Assembly: GCA_031769625.1 (NCBI GenBank)
Contig: JAUIMM010000484.1
Location: forward strand, 62,001 to 126,000
Direction of reading: 5' to 3'
Origin: Taudactylus pleione
Taxonomy: Eukaryota; Chordata; Amphibia; Anura; Myobatrachidae
Length of the DNA: 64,000 nt
The notes beneath the pieces are model-generated. The model saw nothing but the letters and a program-made list of their open reading frames with translations. It did no database searches and was not told the DNA's origin. A program made the translations under genes and the position numbers. This document shows, piece after piece, positions 33,482 through 44,775 of this stretch; position 1 is the first letter of the stretch, and each line of letters starts with the position of its first letter.

Positions 33482-33664
33482 GTTTCCGCCAGCCCCGCCA
33501 TCTTACATTTGATGTTGGCACAGTATGACTGATATGAGGTACAGTCTAATGGCCATGAGGAGAAGCAATGATCTACCCGCTTTGGCCTAGCTGGAAATTA
33601 GAATGAAATAGAGAACATTACACACATAAGAGGTCTTGTTACATTACTTATTGAACCACCCTTG

Positions 33665-35419
33665 TGCTTTTTAATTTTCTTTTATCATGTACGAGAAGTT
33701 ATTCTTATTATTATTGCAGAAATCAGATGGAACAAATCTATCTCTGAGCATCACATTAATATTTTTCATAACATTATAACATGTCAGAAAAACTATTGGC
33801 CAGAAAATTAATTTTATGTCAGTGTTTTAGAAAAAATTCGACCAATTACTACACATAATATTTAGATTGTGTACCATACCAGCTATTCACATTCAAGCCA
33901 TCAAATTTGCAGTTTGATGGGTGTTATTTAATAATTTGTGATACTTTAAATCAACATTCTCTATGTCACCACCAAACTGAGTTTTTGGAACTATGTTTCC
34001 CTCACAATCCACCCATTATTTTTTAAACATGTGCATCAATAATCTAATACAGTGGATTGCGGCATATTTGCAGTAATTTGCAATCCAGGCCATAATTCTA
34101 AGGGTAATCTATATAATTAAATAAAAAAATGTATGCTAACATATTGGCGCACGCACTATGGACCTAATGAGCACAGAGCACACCTCCCAATGAGTCTTAT
34201 TGAAAAATAAAAACTTCCACACACTCTAATACGCTAATTTCAAAAAGTATAACTCGGGAGAAATTTTGCACTGCCAAATCACTTTTTGTGATGAAATTTC
34301 AAAACGTGACATAAAAAAAAGAATTTTTTTTGGTATTTACTGTGTTTTGAAGGTGAGATGTGCAATGATCATAACTGAAGGACATGCTTAACTGAAATAA
34401 GCGTGATACAGTGATTTTCTGTCTTTTTCTTACATGCATAATTGCTTTTGATTTGCTCAGTTTAATGTTATGCTCAGACTGCTCTTTTTAAGAACCTGAA
34501 AGTAATGAGTTAATTGCTTTTGTTGTTTTTTTGTTTTATATATGCTAACCTTTGTTCTTTTATTATTCAATGGTTGTATTACAATCACAATTCTGCCAGC
34601 TAAAACACAATAATAATTATTAGTATATTTATGTTTTGTATGTACATATTATTATTTTTTTAGACCTTTTTAATTAGATGGGAACTGTCAGATTTTTTTT
34701 TAATTCAATATTTTTTTATTGTTTTTACAATAAAATAAACAATACAATTATACATATATTGACTCCATTACAAATTATGTCAGACTCTCTTAAAAAAATA
34801 TGATTTCTGTTATGGTTTCTATATAAATTAGAGTTCCATCTCTTGTGTTACATTTTCTGCTACATCTGAGCTGCTCTTTGTCTATTTAGATAATCAGAAT
34901 GTATATGTTTCAATAGTAGGCAACAAAGAAAAGTACAGTATATGTCTATGTCTACTTTGAATTAAGAAAATATAGACTTTTAATGTTGAACATTTCCTTA
35001 TGTGTGAGAAATTGAATAAGCTTGAAAACTTGCTTGCGGCGAAGATGCGCTGCTGGTGGGATAGTATTTCGTTACAGAAATACATTGACAACAAAAAGAT
35101 TTCTAGGGGTTTTCGGGATTTTCAAAACCTTGTCAGTTACTGATAATACTCAAATGATGGATTAATGAAATAATATCCGGAACCAATGCTTAATTTCTCA
35201 GATGAAGCATTCAGGACAGAGACAAAAAACTAAAAATAATTACTGATGCAATAGAGTAAATTAAGTCCACATCTTGCAACATAGGAGTTGAATGTAGTTA
35301 TGTGGAGAGAAAACATTATTATTGAGAGCATAGAGGAGTCTGAGGGGATAAAAACAAACAAAATTAGATAACTCCAATTACTAATAATGGTTAATTTGGG
35401 CTTTGTTGAATGAAATAAT
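33665..35419. other. AT-rich non-coding stretch
   Basis: Nothing recognised; long A and T runs, no ORF with motifs. Confidence 0.45.
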
Positions 35420-35422
35420 TAT

Positions 35423-35556
35423 GGAGGAGATGTATCAAGCCTTGGAGAGAGCTAAAGTAGCAAACTGTCATTTTACAGGCTGTGCTTGAAAAATAACAAT
35501 TAGAAGCTAATTTGTTGGTACTTCATATCTCTCCAAGCCTTGATACATTTGCCCCC
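35423..35556. mobile_element. MITE, GATGTATCAAGCC family, TSD TAT
   Basis: Ends GGAGGAGATGTATCAAGCC and GGCTTGATACATTTGCCCCC, flanked by TAT (35420-35422 and 35557-35559). Short copy (134 bp). Confidence 0.75.
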
Positions 35557-35935
35557 TATGTAAGAAAAAGTACTTTGGTACAAAAGATTTTAAAACAAAA
35601 AGTTTTGTATCTGCATCCATTGTTTTGGATTATTGAGGTCAAATACTTTTTAGAATAGGAAGACTTATGGGAAGAAGATTCTGTACAATTAGCCTATACA
35701 AAGCAATATATATCCATCTTTGGCTAGAGTCTCTGTAGTCTTTAGATGCTTTAAGAAAAACCCTAGCAAAAATGTTAATTTAAATGAGAACTTGCATCTC
35801 ACAAACTTTAATTGTTTCTTCATATATAGCTATGGTAAAAAGAGGGTTTTAAGTGTTATTTGAAGTCATTCTTGCTAAATTATAAAATACAGCACTAAAA
35901 AGAAAAAAACAGAAGGATGGATGTGTGGCCTAGAG

Positions 35936-36103
35936 CAGTGATTCTCAACTCCAACAGGTCATGTATTGAAGATTTCTGTATATGGAAGCAGGTGGGATAG
36001 TTACCGACCCAGCAAAATAAATGAACTCTCATGTGTATGATTAAAGAAATCCACAAAACATGACCTGTTGAGGGTACTTGAGGACTGGAATTGAGAACCA
36101 CTG
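35936..36103. mobile_element. hAT-type MITE, CAGTGATTCTCAACTCC ends
   Basis: Inverted termini CAGTGATTCTCAACTCC / GGAATTGAGAACCACTG. Flanks GCCTAGAG and GTCTAGAA match at 6 of 8 bases, a slightly decayed 8-bp TSD. It shares gacctgttg and a tgaggact word with the next copy. Confidence 0.75.
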
Positions 36104-36466
36104 GTCTAGAAGTACAAGATACTGAGTATTACATACAAGTAGAAGACAGATGATTTAGACATACCCTTTTGATATGTTCTTTAGAATGACAGAAATAAGC
36201 AATTGTTAGATAAAGTCATGTTTGAGAAAGTTATAGCCAAACAAGAACGGCACTTTCTATACATAAAATATACTGAAACTTATTACTACTTATCTAGAAT
36301 ACACAAATAACTACAATCACTTGCAGAGCATCTCAGTATTTGGGGCATTTTAGCTGTTTCCACTAAACTATCCTTTTATGTTGACTATTTTCTTCAAGCT
36401 GATGTTATCCCTCTCTGATCCTATGTATGTTAGGAATAATACACATATTTAAAATATGATATAAAA

Positions 36467-36649
36467 CAGTGGTTCGCAACTACAATCCTCAAGTACTCCC
36501 AGCTGGTCATATTATTAGGATCTCTATCTATGGAAACACGTGGAAAAATTACTGATCCAACAATATAGATTTACTCACCTGTGCATCTTAAAGAAATCCA
36601 GAATATATGACCTGTTGGTGAAATTGAGGACTGTGGTTGAGTACCATTG
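36467..36649. mobile_element. hAT-type MITE, same family
   Basis: Starts CAGTGGTTCGCAACTAC and ends GTGGTTGAGTACCATTG, perfect 8-bp TSD ATATAAAA (36459-36466 and 36650-36657). Confidence 0.82.
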
Positions 36650-36657
36650 ATATAAAA

Positions 36658-37675
36658 TATTAATTATAAACAAATCTTTATATAGCTTTATATATTCCCA
36701 ATGTGACTGGCATTACAGCAGTGGATATTTTCCCAGAGCATTATAATGGGATATCCAACAAAAAAATTCTTCTAAATTCAATTTTACTCATTTTTATTTA
36801 CAAATATTTTTACATAAGTTTTATTTTCATACATTAGGTACACACATGGGCACCAAGTTTGTTCTGAGTTTAAAGAACTTTAACAAGTGACAATACTCAA
36901 AAACATATATGGAAAGATACTCTTCGAGCAAGCTCGGCGCAATACAGTAAGTACATAAATGGTTTTCTTATTATTTGTGTGTGGGCTTTTCTTATATATT
37001 TTTTTCTCATCTTATTTTTAACACTCTTGAATTAAAGTTTACCCAAAATGATCATTGTAGTTTAATTCATTTTGTGGATGTAATTTTCTCACACAAGGCT
37101 CGAGAATTGTCTCTCCCAACTACCAAAGGCCAGCCCTTTCTAATCATCATCATCATCATCATCATTAAATTACCCATAACTACAAACCTTGGATTCAAAT
37201 AAAGTAATGGGGAGGAAAGGAGTGTACAAGCATAGAACAAGTACACTAAGGGCATTCTCAAATAACTATGATATACTAAGTAGAGGTGGAAACAGTAATA
37301 TAAGCCTGTCAGGAGACGCATCTGTTATGAGTGCTTGAACACTTGTGTTGATCAATAAGGAATTTTGAAACATGAAAAAATAAAAAGAATTAGATAAATA
37401 AATGAATCAATAAATAAAAAAGTGTGCCCCACTTCAAATTAAGCATCAGTTCTCATAGTCCGGACTGGTTTATTGCTAATGCAGGGGGATTAACCTTGTG
37501 GTAGTTTTAATTCTACAAGTGCAAGTATGTTCTAGCAACCTGGGACTACTGGCACTTTTAGTTATATTATTGCAAGCATAACCGTGCAGTTTATGACTAT
37601 AGGGCTTAGTAGGATCAGTAGTGCTACATATGAAATTGTAATATTTTATTACTTAAAAGCATTATTATCACAGCA
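36658..37675. other. Non-coding stretch with (ATC)n
   Basis: An eight-unit ATC microsatellite lies at about 37143-37166. No gene recognised. Confidence 0.45.
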
Positions 37676-37679
37676 CCCA

Positions 37680-39260
37680 CTATCCAGGGGTATAGGGAGG
37701 AGCCCCAGTGCTAATGGCACAGGAAATGTTATTTAGAACAACAAGGAGAGCAAAGATGATCATACAACTCAATATTTAATATCAATATGTATATATACAT
37801 TCAAAATTTACATGAAAAAACTATCAATATTTGCGCATAACACTAAAACATAAAAAATATGTGCAAAGAAAGTCCACCTTCACATCGATAATCTAAATGC
37901 AGCTGATTTGATTATTGCAATGATGTAGCCTTTGTCTCCAATATAATATATATGATTATTTTATGGATATTGAAGTTAAGTCCTGTTGCCTGCTTGCTTT
38001 TTATATTTGGTTATCATTTACCATGTTCAATTAATTAGTTATAAGAATAGTGGATGTGTTGTTCACATATGACTCTGAGAGAATATATATATCCAATGAA
38101 AATTTGTTCAATGCTGGAGACTAAATGAGAAAAATTCATTAAAAAATCTCTTCTAGAAGAAATTTAATCTAAAATCTATATACAATTGAAATTTATTATT
38201 TATTTGTCTTTTTTTCTATAAAAATAAAACGTAAATAAAATTATAACAATAAATTCCTTCATAGATGGGACTAGAACCTACTGTGTATTGTTTACTAGTC
38301 CGTTGCATTAGCTGGTTAAGCTATTCAAACTAATGTTAAGCACAGCAAGTTCATAAAATATATTTAAAGTATTAACATCTATATATATAGAAAACTCTAT
38401 TTCTCGATTTTTTCTCAATGTAGCCATTTTTTATATAGTAATAAATTAATTATAAATTGATGTATTGTTTGTTTGCATTGATGAATTATATGTAAATGAT
38501 ACCATTTGTTTGAAATATCATGTTTTTCCTTGAAAACATCACACCAAGTGTTAAATAAGTAGTATTAATTACCTAACCACAGGTTATTCAATCACTGTGA
38601 TTGGCTGAAAGACATTTAAATACTGAACAATGAGACATTGCAAACTATGCCTCTTTTTTACCTTCTGAAGAAGCCGCTACACTTAAAACGCATAAGGGAT
38701 AGGGATATCTCCACCTGTCTGCAGCTGTTCCGTAAGGACCTCGTATTTTCTGAATTGTCTACCAGCCAGAGGACTCTGAGTGCTGAGCATACTTCCAAAC
38801 CAGCCGAAGGTTTCTTCTACCTTGTGCTTTTCCCCCTTCAATGATGTAACAGCACCGTGTGCTATCAGCTGCCCGCTACAAAAGATTTGAGCCCTAATAC
38901 TGGGAGTGGTAAGAACTTGCTATAAGAGATATTATACTCTTGGATCTGGAAAATCTATACATACACCACTTTTTCTGGGCGTGCTATCACTATGACCTGT
39001 GGGATGCACTAAAAGAAGGGAGTCTGGAGATAAGTTTTAAATACCTGACTACTATATTGGAGACAAAGGCTACATCTTTGCAATAATCAAATCAGCTGCA
39101 TTTAGATTATCTATGTAAAGGTGGACTTTCTTTTTACAGATATTTTATGTTTTGGTGCTATGCACAAATATTGATAGTTTTTAATGTAAATTTTGAATGT
39201 ATATATACATATTGATATTAAATATTTGCGCTCCTTGTTGTTCTAAATAATATTTACTGT
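37680..39260. mobile_element. Element with about 200-bp inverted termini
   Basis: 37731-37948 and 39052-39248 are imperfect inverted copies over about 200 bp (for instance caaatgcagctgatttgatta-type and ggagacaaaggctac blocks). They enclose about 1.1 kb. The core has a cttctgaagaagccgctaca segment near 38660 and an aaaacgcataaggg word, common in frog dispersed repeats (recollection). No transposase. The exact outer ends and TSD are not clear. Confidence 0.65.
38252..38335 (-). repeat. Degenerate tRNA-like SINE head
   Basis: Read on the minus strand, TAGCTTAACCAGCTAATGC resembles an A box with D-arm, and GGTTCTAGTCC, about 45 bp later, matches a B box (GGTTCGANTCC) at 9 of 11 positions. The stems are poor, so it is not a functional tRNA. 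A tRNA-derived SINE remnant within the long-TIR element is the likely identity. Confidence 0.35.
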
Positions 39261-39965
39261 GGATCATTTAAGAGCGTATACCAGAATTACTCAGTAGGAG
39301 CTGCAATAATTTGCACATTATAATAAGGAAAAACATTCATATATATATTTTAGTGGATTTTATCAGCACCTGAATATTTGATTAGTATCTAATGGCACAG
39401 GGAAGTTATTTAAGAAGGGCGCACACGCACACTTTTTTTGTGGGTCCAATTCGCTGAGCAAATTCAGTCCCTTGCTGAACAGGCTGTGTTTTTGTCCTGC
39501 TATTACAGATGCACTTCACAATATTTTCCTGTAAATAGTGTTGTCAATATGGTCATGAGATATAAATGTGTCCTTGTCACAAATCGGGGTTTTAGGCCCA
39601 CTTACCATGTCTGGCGGAACCACCTCAGGGTCATCCCTGCTTTATCTGGCCACCTGCAGCATCCCTGAAACATTGCAACTCCATTGTAAACAAACAGTAT
39701 GGCTGCATACATGTGGCCATGTTGGATTCTGTCATGTGATTCTCCCAGTCCAACCAGATTCTAGAAGCCTTTCTCACATGATCTGATTATCCAATTGACA
39801 CTGAGAGCGCCCTGTTTAAACTAGTTTCAGAGATCATCTCATTGCCAGAACAACTCACTTCATTCCCATGAGGATAGTTTCCTGGCTCCAGGCTTCAGTT
39901 GCTTCCAGTTCTATTCCTGTGTTCTTAGCAAGTGTCTGTTTCTCAGCAAGTGCTCCATTTATACT
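39261..39965. other. Non-coding stretch
   Basis: AT-rich then mixed sequence. A block at about 39390 (ctaatggcacagggaa) echoes one at 37710 near the left end of the long-TIR element. No gene. Confidence 0.4.
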
Positions 39966-39969
39966 TAAG

Positions 39970-40130
39970 AAGGGGGGGGGGTGTGAGGTTCTGATTTTGT
40001 TGTGGACCCGGTGTGGTGATAGGAGCAGACACAGAAGCAGATTTAAATGAAAAAGTGTAGTTTTTAATAAGTGACTTAGAGGACATGGGAATGGCAAACA
40101 AAAAAGTATTAATATAGGCATTCTTTAAGT
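39970..40130 (-). repeat. Ty3/gypsy LTR 3'-end fragment
   Basis: On the minus strand, acttattaaaaa, aaatctgcttctgtg, ctcctatcaccac and ccgggtccacaa occur in the same order as in the last 90 bp of the chromovirus LTR (13385-13475). It ends ...CAGAACCTCACA. A homopolymer of about ten G lies beside it (39969). This is a related element's LTR end, possibly belonging to the decayed gypsy at 43615-50790. Confidence 0.65.
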
Positions 40131-40189
40131 GCACACTTTTTTGGAGCAATATGCATTTAATTTACTTCCAAGTCTTCATCAGGCCCATT

Positions 40190-43100
40190 ACTTTTTCTGT
40201 CTTTGGATTTATGAATCTGTATTCTTTGGAACAGTCGCTGTACCCAACAAGAATCCCTTCCGTTTCTACAGTTTACTGCATCTTTCTGTACCCAACAGGA
40301 ATCCCTTCCGTTTCTACAGTTTACTACATCTTTCTGTACCCAACAAGAATCCCTTCCGTTTCTACAGTTTACTGCATCTTTCTGTACCCAAAAAGAATCT
40401 CTTCCATTTCTACAGTTTACTGCATCTTTCTGTACCCAACAGGAATCCCTTCCGTTTCTACAGTTTACTACATCTTTCTGTACCCAACAAGAATCCCTTC
40501 CGTTTCTACAGTTTACTACATCTTTCTGTACCCAACAAGAATCCCTTCCGTTTCTACAGTTTACTGCATCTTTCTGTACCCAACAAGAATCTCTTCCGTT
40601 TCTACAGTTTACTGCATCTTTCTGTACCCAACAAGAATCTCTTCCGTTTCTACAGTTTACTGCATCTTTCTGTATCCAACAAGAATCCCTTCCGTTTCTA
40701 CAGTTTACAGCATCTTTCTGTACCCAACAAGAATCCCTTCCGTTTCTACAGTTTACTGCATCTTTCTGTACCCAACAAGAATCTCTTCCGTTTCTACAGT
40801 TTACTGCATCTTTCTGTATCCAACAAGAATCCCTTCCGTTTCTACAGTTTACTGCATCTTTCTGTACCCAACAAGAATCCCTTCCGTTTCTACAGTTTAC
40901 TGCATCTTTCTGTACCCAACAAGAATCCCTTCCATTTCTACAGTTTACTGCATCTTTCTGTACCCAACAAGAATCTCTTCCATTTCTACAGTTTACTGCA
41001 TCTTTCTGTACCCAACAAGAATCCCTTCCGTTTCTACAGTTTACTGCATCTTTCTGTACCCAACAAGAATCTCTTCTGTTTCTACAGTTTACTGCATCTT
41101 TCTGTTCCCAACAAGAATCCCTTCCATTTCTACAGTTTACTGCATCTTTCTGTACCCAACAAGAATCTCTTCTGTTTCTACAGTTTACTGCATATTTCTG
41201 TACCCAACAAGAATCCCTTCCGTTTCTACAGTTTACTGCATCTTTCTGTACCCAACAAGAATCCCTTCCGTTTCTACAGTTTACTGCATCTTTCTGTACC
41301 CAACAAGAATCCCTTCCATTTCTACAGTTTACTGCATCTTTCTGTACCCAACAAGAATCTCTTCCATTTCTACAGTTTACTGCATCTTTCTGTACCCAAC
41401 AAGAATCCCTTCCGTTTCTACAGTTTACTGCATCTTTCTGTACCCAACAAGAATCTCTTCTGTTTCTACAGTTTACTGCATCTTTCTGTTCCCAACAAGA
41501 ATCCCTTCCATTTCTACAGTTTACTGCATCTTTCTGTACCCAACAAGAATCTCTTCTGTTTCTACAGTTTACTGCATATTTCTGTACCCAACAAGAATCC
41601 CTTCCGTTTCTACAGTTTACTGCATCTTTCTGTACCCAACAAGAATCCCTTCCGTTTCTACAGTTTACTGCATCTTTTTGTACCCAACAAGAATCCCTTC
41701 TGTTTCTACAGTTTACTGCATCTTTCTGTACCCAACAAGAATCCCTTCTGTTTTTACAGTTTACTGCATCTTTTTGTACCCAACAAGAATCCCTTCTGTT
41801 TCTACAGTTTACTACATCTTTTTGTACCCAACAAGAATCCCTTCTGTTTCTACAGTTTACTGCATGTTTTTGTACCCAACAAGAATCCCTTCTGTTTCTA
41901 CAGTTTACTACATCTTTTTGTACCCAACAAGAATCCCTTCCGTTTCTACAGTTTACTGCATCTTTCTGTACCCAACAAGAATCCCTTCTGTTTCTACAGT
42001 TTACTACATCTTTCTGTATCCAACAAGAATCCCTTCTGTTTCTACAGTTTACTGCATCTTTCTGTACCCAACAAGAATACCTTAATTTTCTACAGTTTAC
42101 TGCATATTTCTGTACTCAACAAGAATCCCTTCCGTTTCTACAGTTTACTACATCTTTCTGTACCCAACAAGAATCCCTTCTGTTTCTACAGTTTACTACA
42201 TCTTTCTGTACCCAACAAGAATCCCTTCTGTTTCTATAGTTTACTGCATCTTTCTGTACCCAACAAGAATCCCTTCTGTTTCTATAGTTTACTGCATCTT
42301 TCTGTACCCAACAAGAATCCCTTCCATTTCTACAGTTTACTGCATCTTTCTGTACCCAACAAGAATCCCTTCCGTTTCTACAGTTTACTGCATCTTTCTG
42401 TACCCAACAAGAATCCCTTCTGTTTCTATAGTTTACTGCATCTTTCTGTACCCAACAAGAATCCCTTCTGTTTCTATAGTTTACTGCATCTTTCTGTACC
42501 CAACAAGAATCCCTTCCGTTTCTAGAGTTTACTGCATCTTTCTGTACCCAACAAGAATCCCTTCTGTTTCTATAGTTTACTACATCTTTCTGTACCCAAC
42601 AAGAATCCCTTCTGTTTCTACAGTTTACTGCATCTTTCTGTGCCCAACAAGAATCCCTTCTGTTTCTATAGTTTACTGCATCTTTCTGTACCCAACAAGA
42701 ATCCCTTCCGTTTCTACAGTTTACTGCATCTTTCTGTACCCAACAAGAATCCCTTCAGTTTCTATAGTTTACTGCATCTTTCTGTACCCAACAAGAATCC
42801 CTTCCGTTTCTACAGTTTACTGCATCTTTTTGTACCCAACAAGAATCCCTTCCGTTTCTACAGTTTACTGCATCTTCCTGTACCCAACAAGAATCCCTTC
42901 CGTTTCTACAGTTTACTGCATCTTCCTGTACCTAACAAGAATCCCTTCCATTTCTAGAGTTTACTGCATCTTTCTGTGGGAACGTAGACAAATGCTTTAC
43001 ATCTGAAAACTGTAATATGATTTCATACTGGGTTTCTTGCCATGCCACAATTCATAAGGAGTTTTCTCCAATGTTCTGGGGAATTGAAGTGGCCGTCAAC

Positions 43101-43612
43101 GCGGCTTCACTCCAATAGATAGACCTGAATCTGGTACAGGTAACATGCATCTAATCATTTCAGTCAGTGTTCTGTTCTTTTGGTTACCCCATTCTGTTCT
43201 GCTGTGTAGGGTACTGTCTTATGGTGCTCTATGCTGGGTTGGCTTAGGAAGTGTTCTACTTTGTGTCCTGTGAATTCACCTCCATTGTCATTACAAAATG
43301 CAAGTGGATTTCTTAGAAATGTATTTCTAGCCATTGTTACATAATCCAGTACTTTTTCTTTGCTTTAAATCAAGCAAGTGACTGAGTATCTGGAGTAGTA
43401 ATCTGTGAAAGTCACTTTTTATCTGTTACTTCCTGGTGTGCGCACTTTCATTGGGCCACATATGTCGCTGTGTATGAGATCAAGTGGACTCAATGCTCTG
43501 CTCTCACTTTATTTTGGGATTGTTATTCTTGTGGCTTTTTCTTTTATACAGCATTTACACCTCATGGTGTCGCATACTCAGGGGTAGTTAGTGTGGATGC
43601 TGTCTAACATGC
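40190..43612 (-). pseudogene. pol: Ty1/copia integrase-to-linker fragment with an expanded segment
   Basis: Minus strand: a zinc-finger end (CKCCIKEKATRITIPK, about 43550), then LDLIHSDICGPM, FTDYYSRYS (about 43400), NDNGGEFTG (43271-43295) and VPYTAEQNGVTKR (about 43200), the DDE integrase blocks of Ty1/copia. YWSEAALTAT, YELWHGKKPSM and CKAFVYVP follow. A short segment is then repeated about 57 times before the protein resumes as YSDCSKEYRFINPKT (about 40230-40190). Frameshifts and stops are present, and the gag, protease, RT and LTR parts are absent. Ty1/copia elements are uncommon in vertebrates compared with Ty3/gypsy. Confidence 0.9.
40233..42978. repeat. 48-bp satellite derived from copia coding sequence
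   Basis: About 57 units of exactly 48 bp with no length change over the array (a marker word falls at 40381, 40621, 42541 and 42781, all multiples of 48 apart). Units vary by single bases. An eight-unit block (384 bp) is itself duplicated: the rare words ctgttccc and catattt recur at 384-bp spacing (41101 and 41485; 41191 and 41575). On the minus strand each unit is TERCSKL-stop-KRKGFLLG, the copia linker. The long plus-strand open frames (798 and 644 codons) are a consequence of the unit being 16 codons without a stop; nothing suggests they are genes. Confidence 0.93.
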
Positions 43613-43614
43613 CA

Positions 43615-44045
43615 GGGGTTTTCACTAGGGACCCCCGCAAGGAAGTTTGGATTTCGCGATGCTCGACACGCATGTCGCAGCCCTCTGTTTGGGTTCCCCA
43701 TACAAAGCTGGTAAGTACTGGACAGGAGAAGAGCGGAAGCGAACAGTGGTAGTAACCCCAGCAACTTAATGCAGGAATACAAGGTCAGGAACATGTTACT
43801 TAGAATGAGGAAACAGGACACTGGAGCTAGGAATGGGACCTAATACTCTGGCACTTTATGCCAGGTAAGCATGCTAGGGAGCCGCGACCGCCTGCACACC
43901 ACAGCAGAAAGGATGACTGGCTCCCAGCATGTCTCCAAGGCTGGCATTGCCAGAGACCTAGCCGCAGTGGAGACCTTGAAGACCAGGGAGACCAGTGCTG
44001 CTGGACCCGGTAAGAAAGCTCCGGGCTCAGACATTACAATACATT
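43615..44045 (-). repeat. Decayed Ty3/gypsy, 3' LTR part
   Basis: Shares ctggtaagtactgg-caggagaa, cagcaacttaatgcagga, acctaatactctggcact and the ggacccggtaag block, in order, with 50083-50790. It follows the gypsy integrase end on the same strand, as a 3' LTR should. Its inner end adjoins the copia fragment. Confidence 0.72.
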
Positions 44046-44049
44046 TGGA

Positions 44050-44220
44050 ATTCTGAGTGTTTCTGGAAGTTTACATCGGAAAGCCACTAAATTAGCTACC
44101 TGAAGCATTTGGAAAGGACCGATACAGTATATCTTAGGGTGAGCTTCATGGTAGGAACTTTTAATCGGAGATGTCGACTTGACAGCCACACTTTGTCACC
44201 ATTCGAACGTGCTAGACACT
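44050..44220 (-). pseudogene. pol: Decayed Ty3/gypsy integrase C-terminus
   Basis: Minus strand reads GDKVWLSSRHLRLKVPTMKL and then, with a shift, a GPFQMLQVANLVAF-like segment: the GPY/F module before the LTR, similar to the chromovirus at 17250-17370. Confidence 0.8.
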
Positions 44221-44770
44221 AATTGGTTATATATCTTAACCAAAATATAATATGTTATCTTTTTGTTCTGTTCCCCTGTAGCTACTAATTCTTGCTTCAT
44301 GTGGACCAAGGCTATCTTGATAAGCTCTCTTTTATTTAGAAAAGTCTGAGACTTGTTGTCTGCTGTTTTGCACACGCTAAGAAACTCACATAGATTTAAC
44401 CTACAGCATTTCTATTGCTGAACCATTAAAAAAACATGGCTGCCTCATCAGTTCTAACTTATGCATATCTCCGCAGTTAATCACAGCTACATAGAAATAA
44501 ACACTAATCTGTATATACTTTTTAATACATTATATAATATACTTTTAGATCAAGAATTAAACAAAATGACTGATGATACAGGGACCCATCTATTTACTTT
44601 GGAGAGGAAAAGGGTAGGCCTTATTTCTCTCCAGGCCTGAGACCATTCAACAAATGAGACACAGCTGCTCACACAACTATACTAATACTGACTATCATCC
44701 TAACATATCTATATATTGTACACTGCAATATAAGGGAAAATAAAGGAACATAAGCATGCATATATTCGTG
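44221..44770. other. Non-coding stretch
   Basis: AT-rich, nothing recognised. It may be the 3' side of the neighbouring ERV env relic. Confidence 0.35.
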
Positions 44771-44775
44771 ATTTG

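Larger units (their letters stand above)
32601..33664 (-). mobile_element. Mariner element, internally deleted, carrying a hAT MITE
   Basis: The inverted ends GAGGGTAGTTCAATAAATAA and TTATTGAACCACCCTTG, with the neighbouring aacaagacctctca, match mariner termini; TA precedes the left end. Without the hAT insertion only about 0.73 kb remain, against about 1.3 kb for full length. Confidence 0.85.

Noticed and set aside
38252..38335. Functional tRNA gene
   Set aside because: A and B boxes are recognisable but acceptor and anticodon stems do not pair.
40129..42525. 798- and 644-codon plus-strand open frames as a repetitive protein
   Set aside because: The 48-bp unit is 16 codons, so any stop-free frame stays open. 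The sequence is the antisense of a copia linker and the flanks show no gene context.
40233..42978. CRISPR-like array
   Set aside because: Units are contiguous and there are no unique spacers; the surroundings are eukaryotic retroelements.
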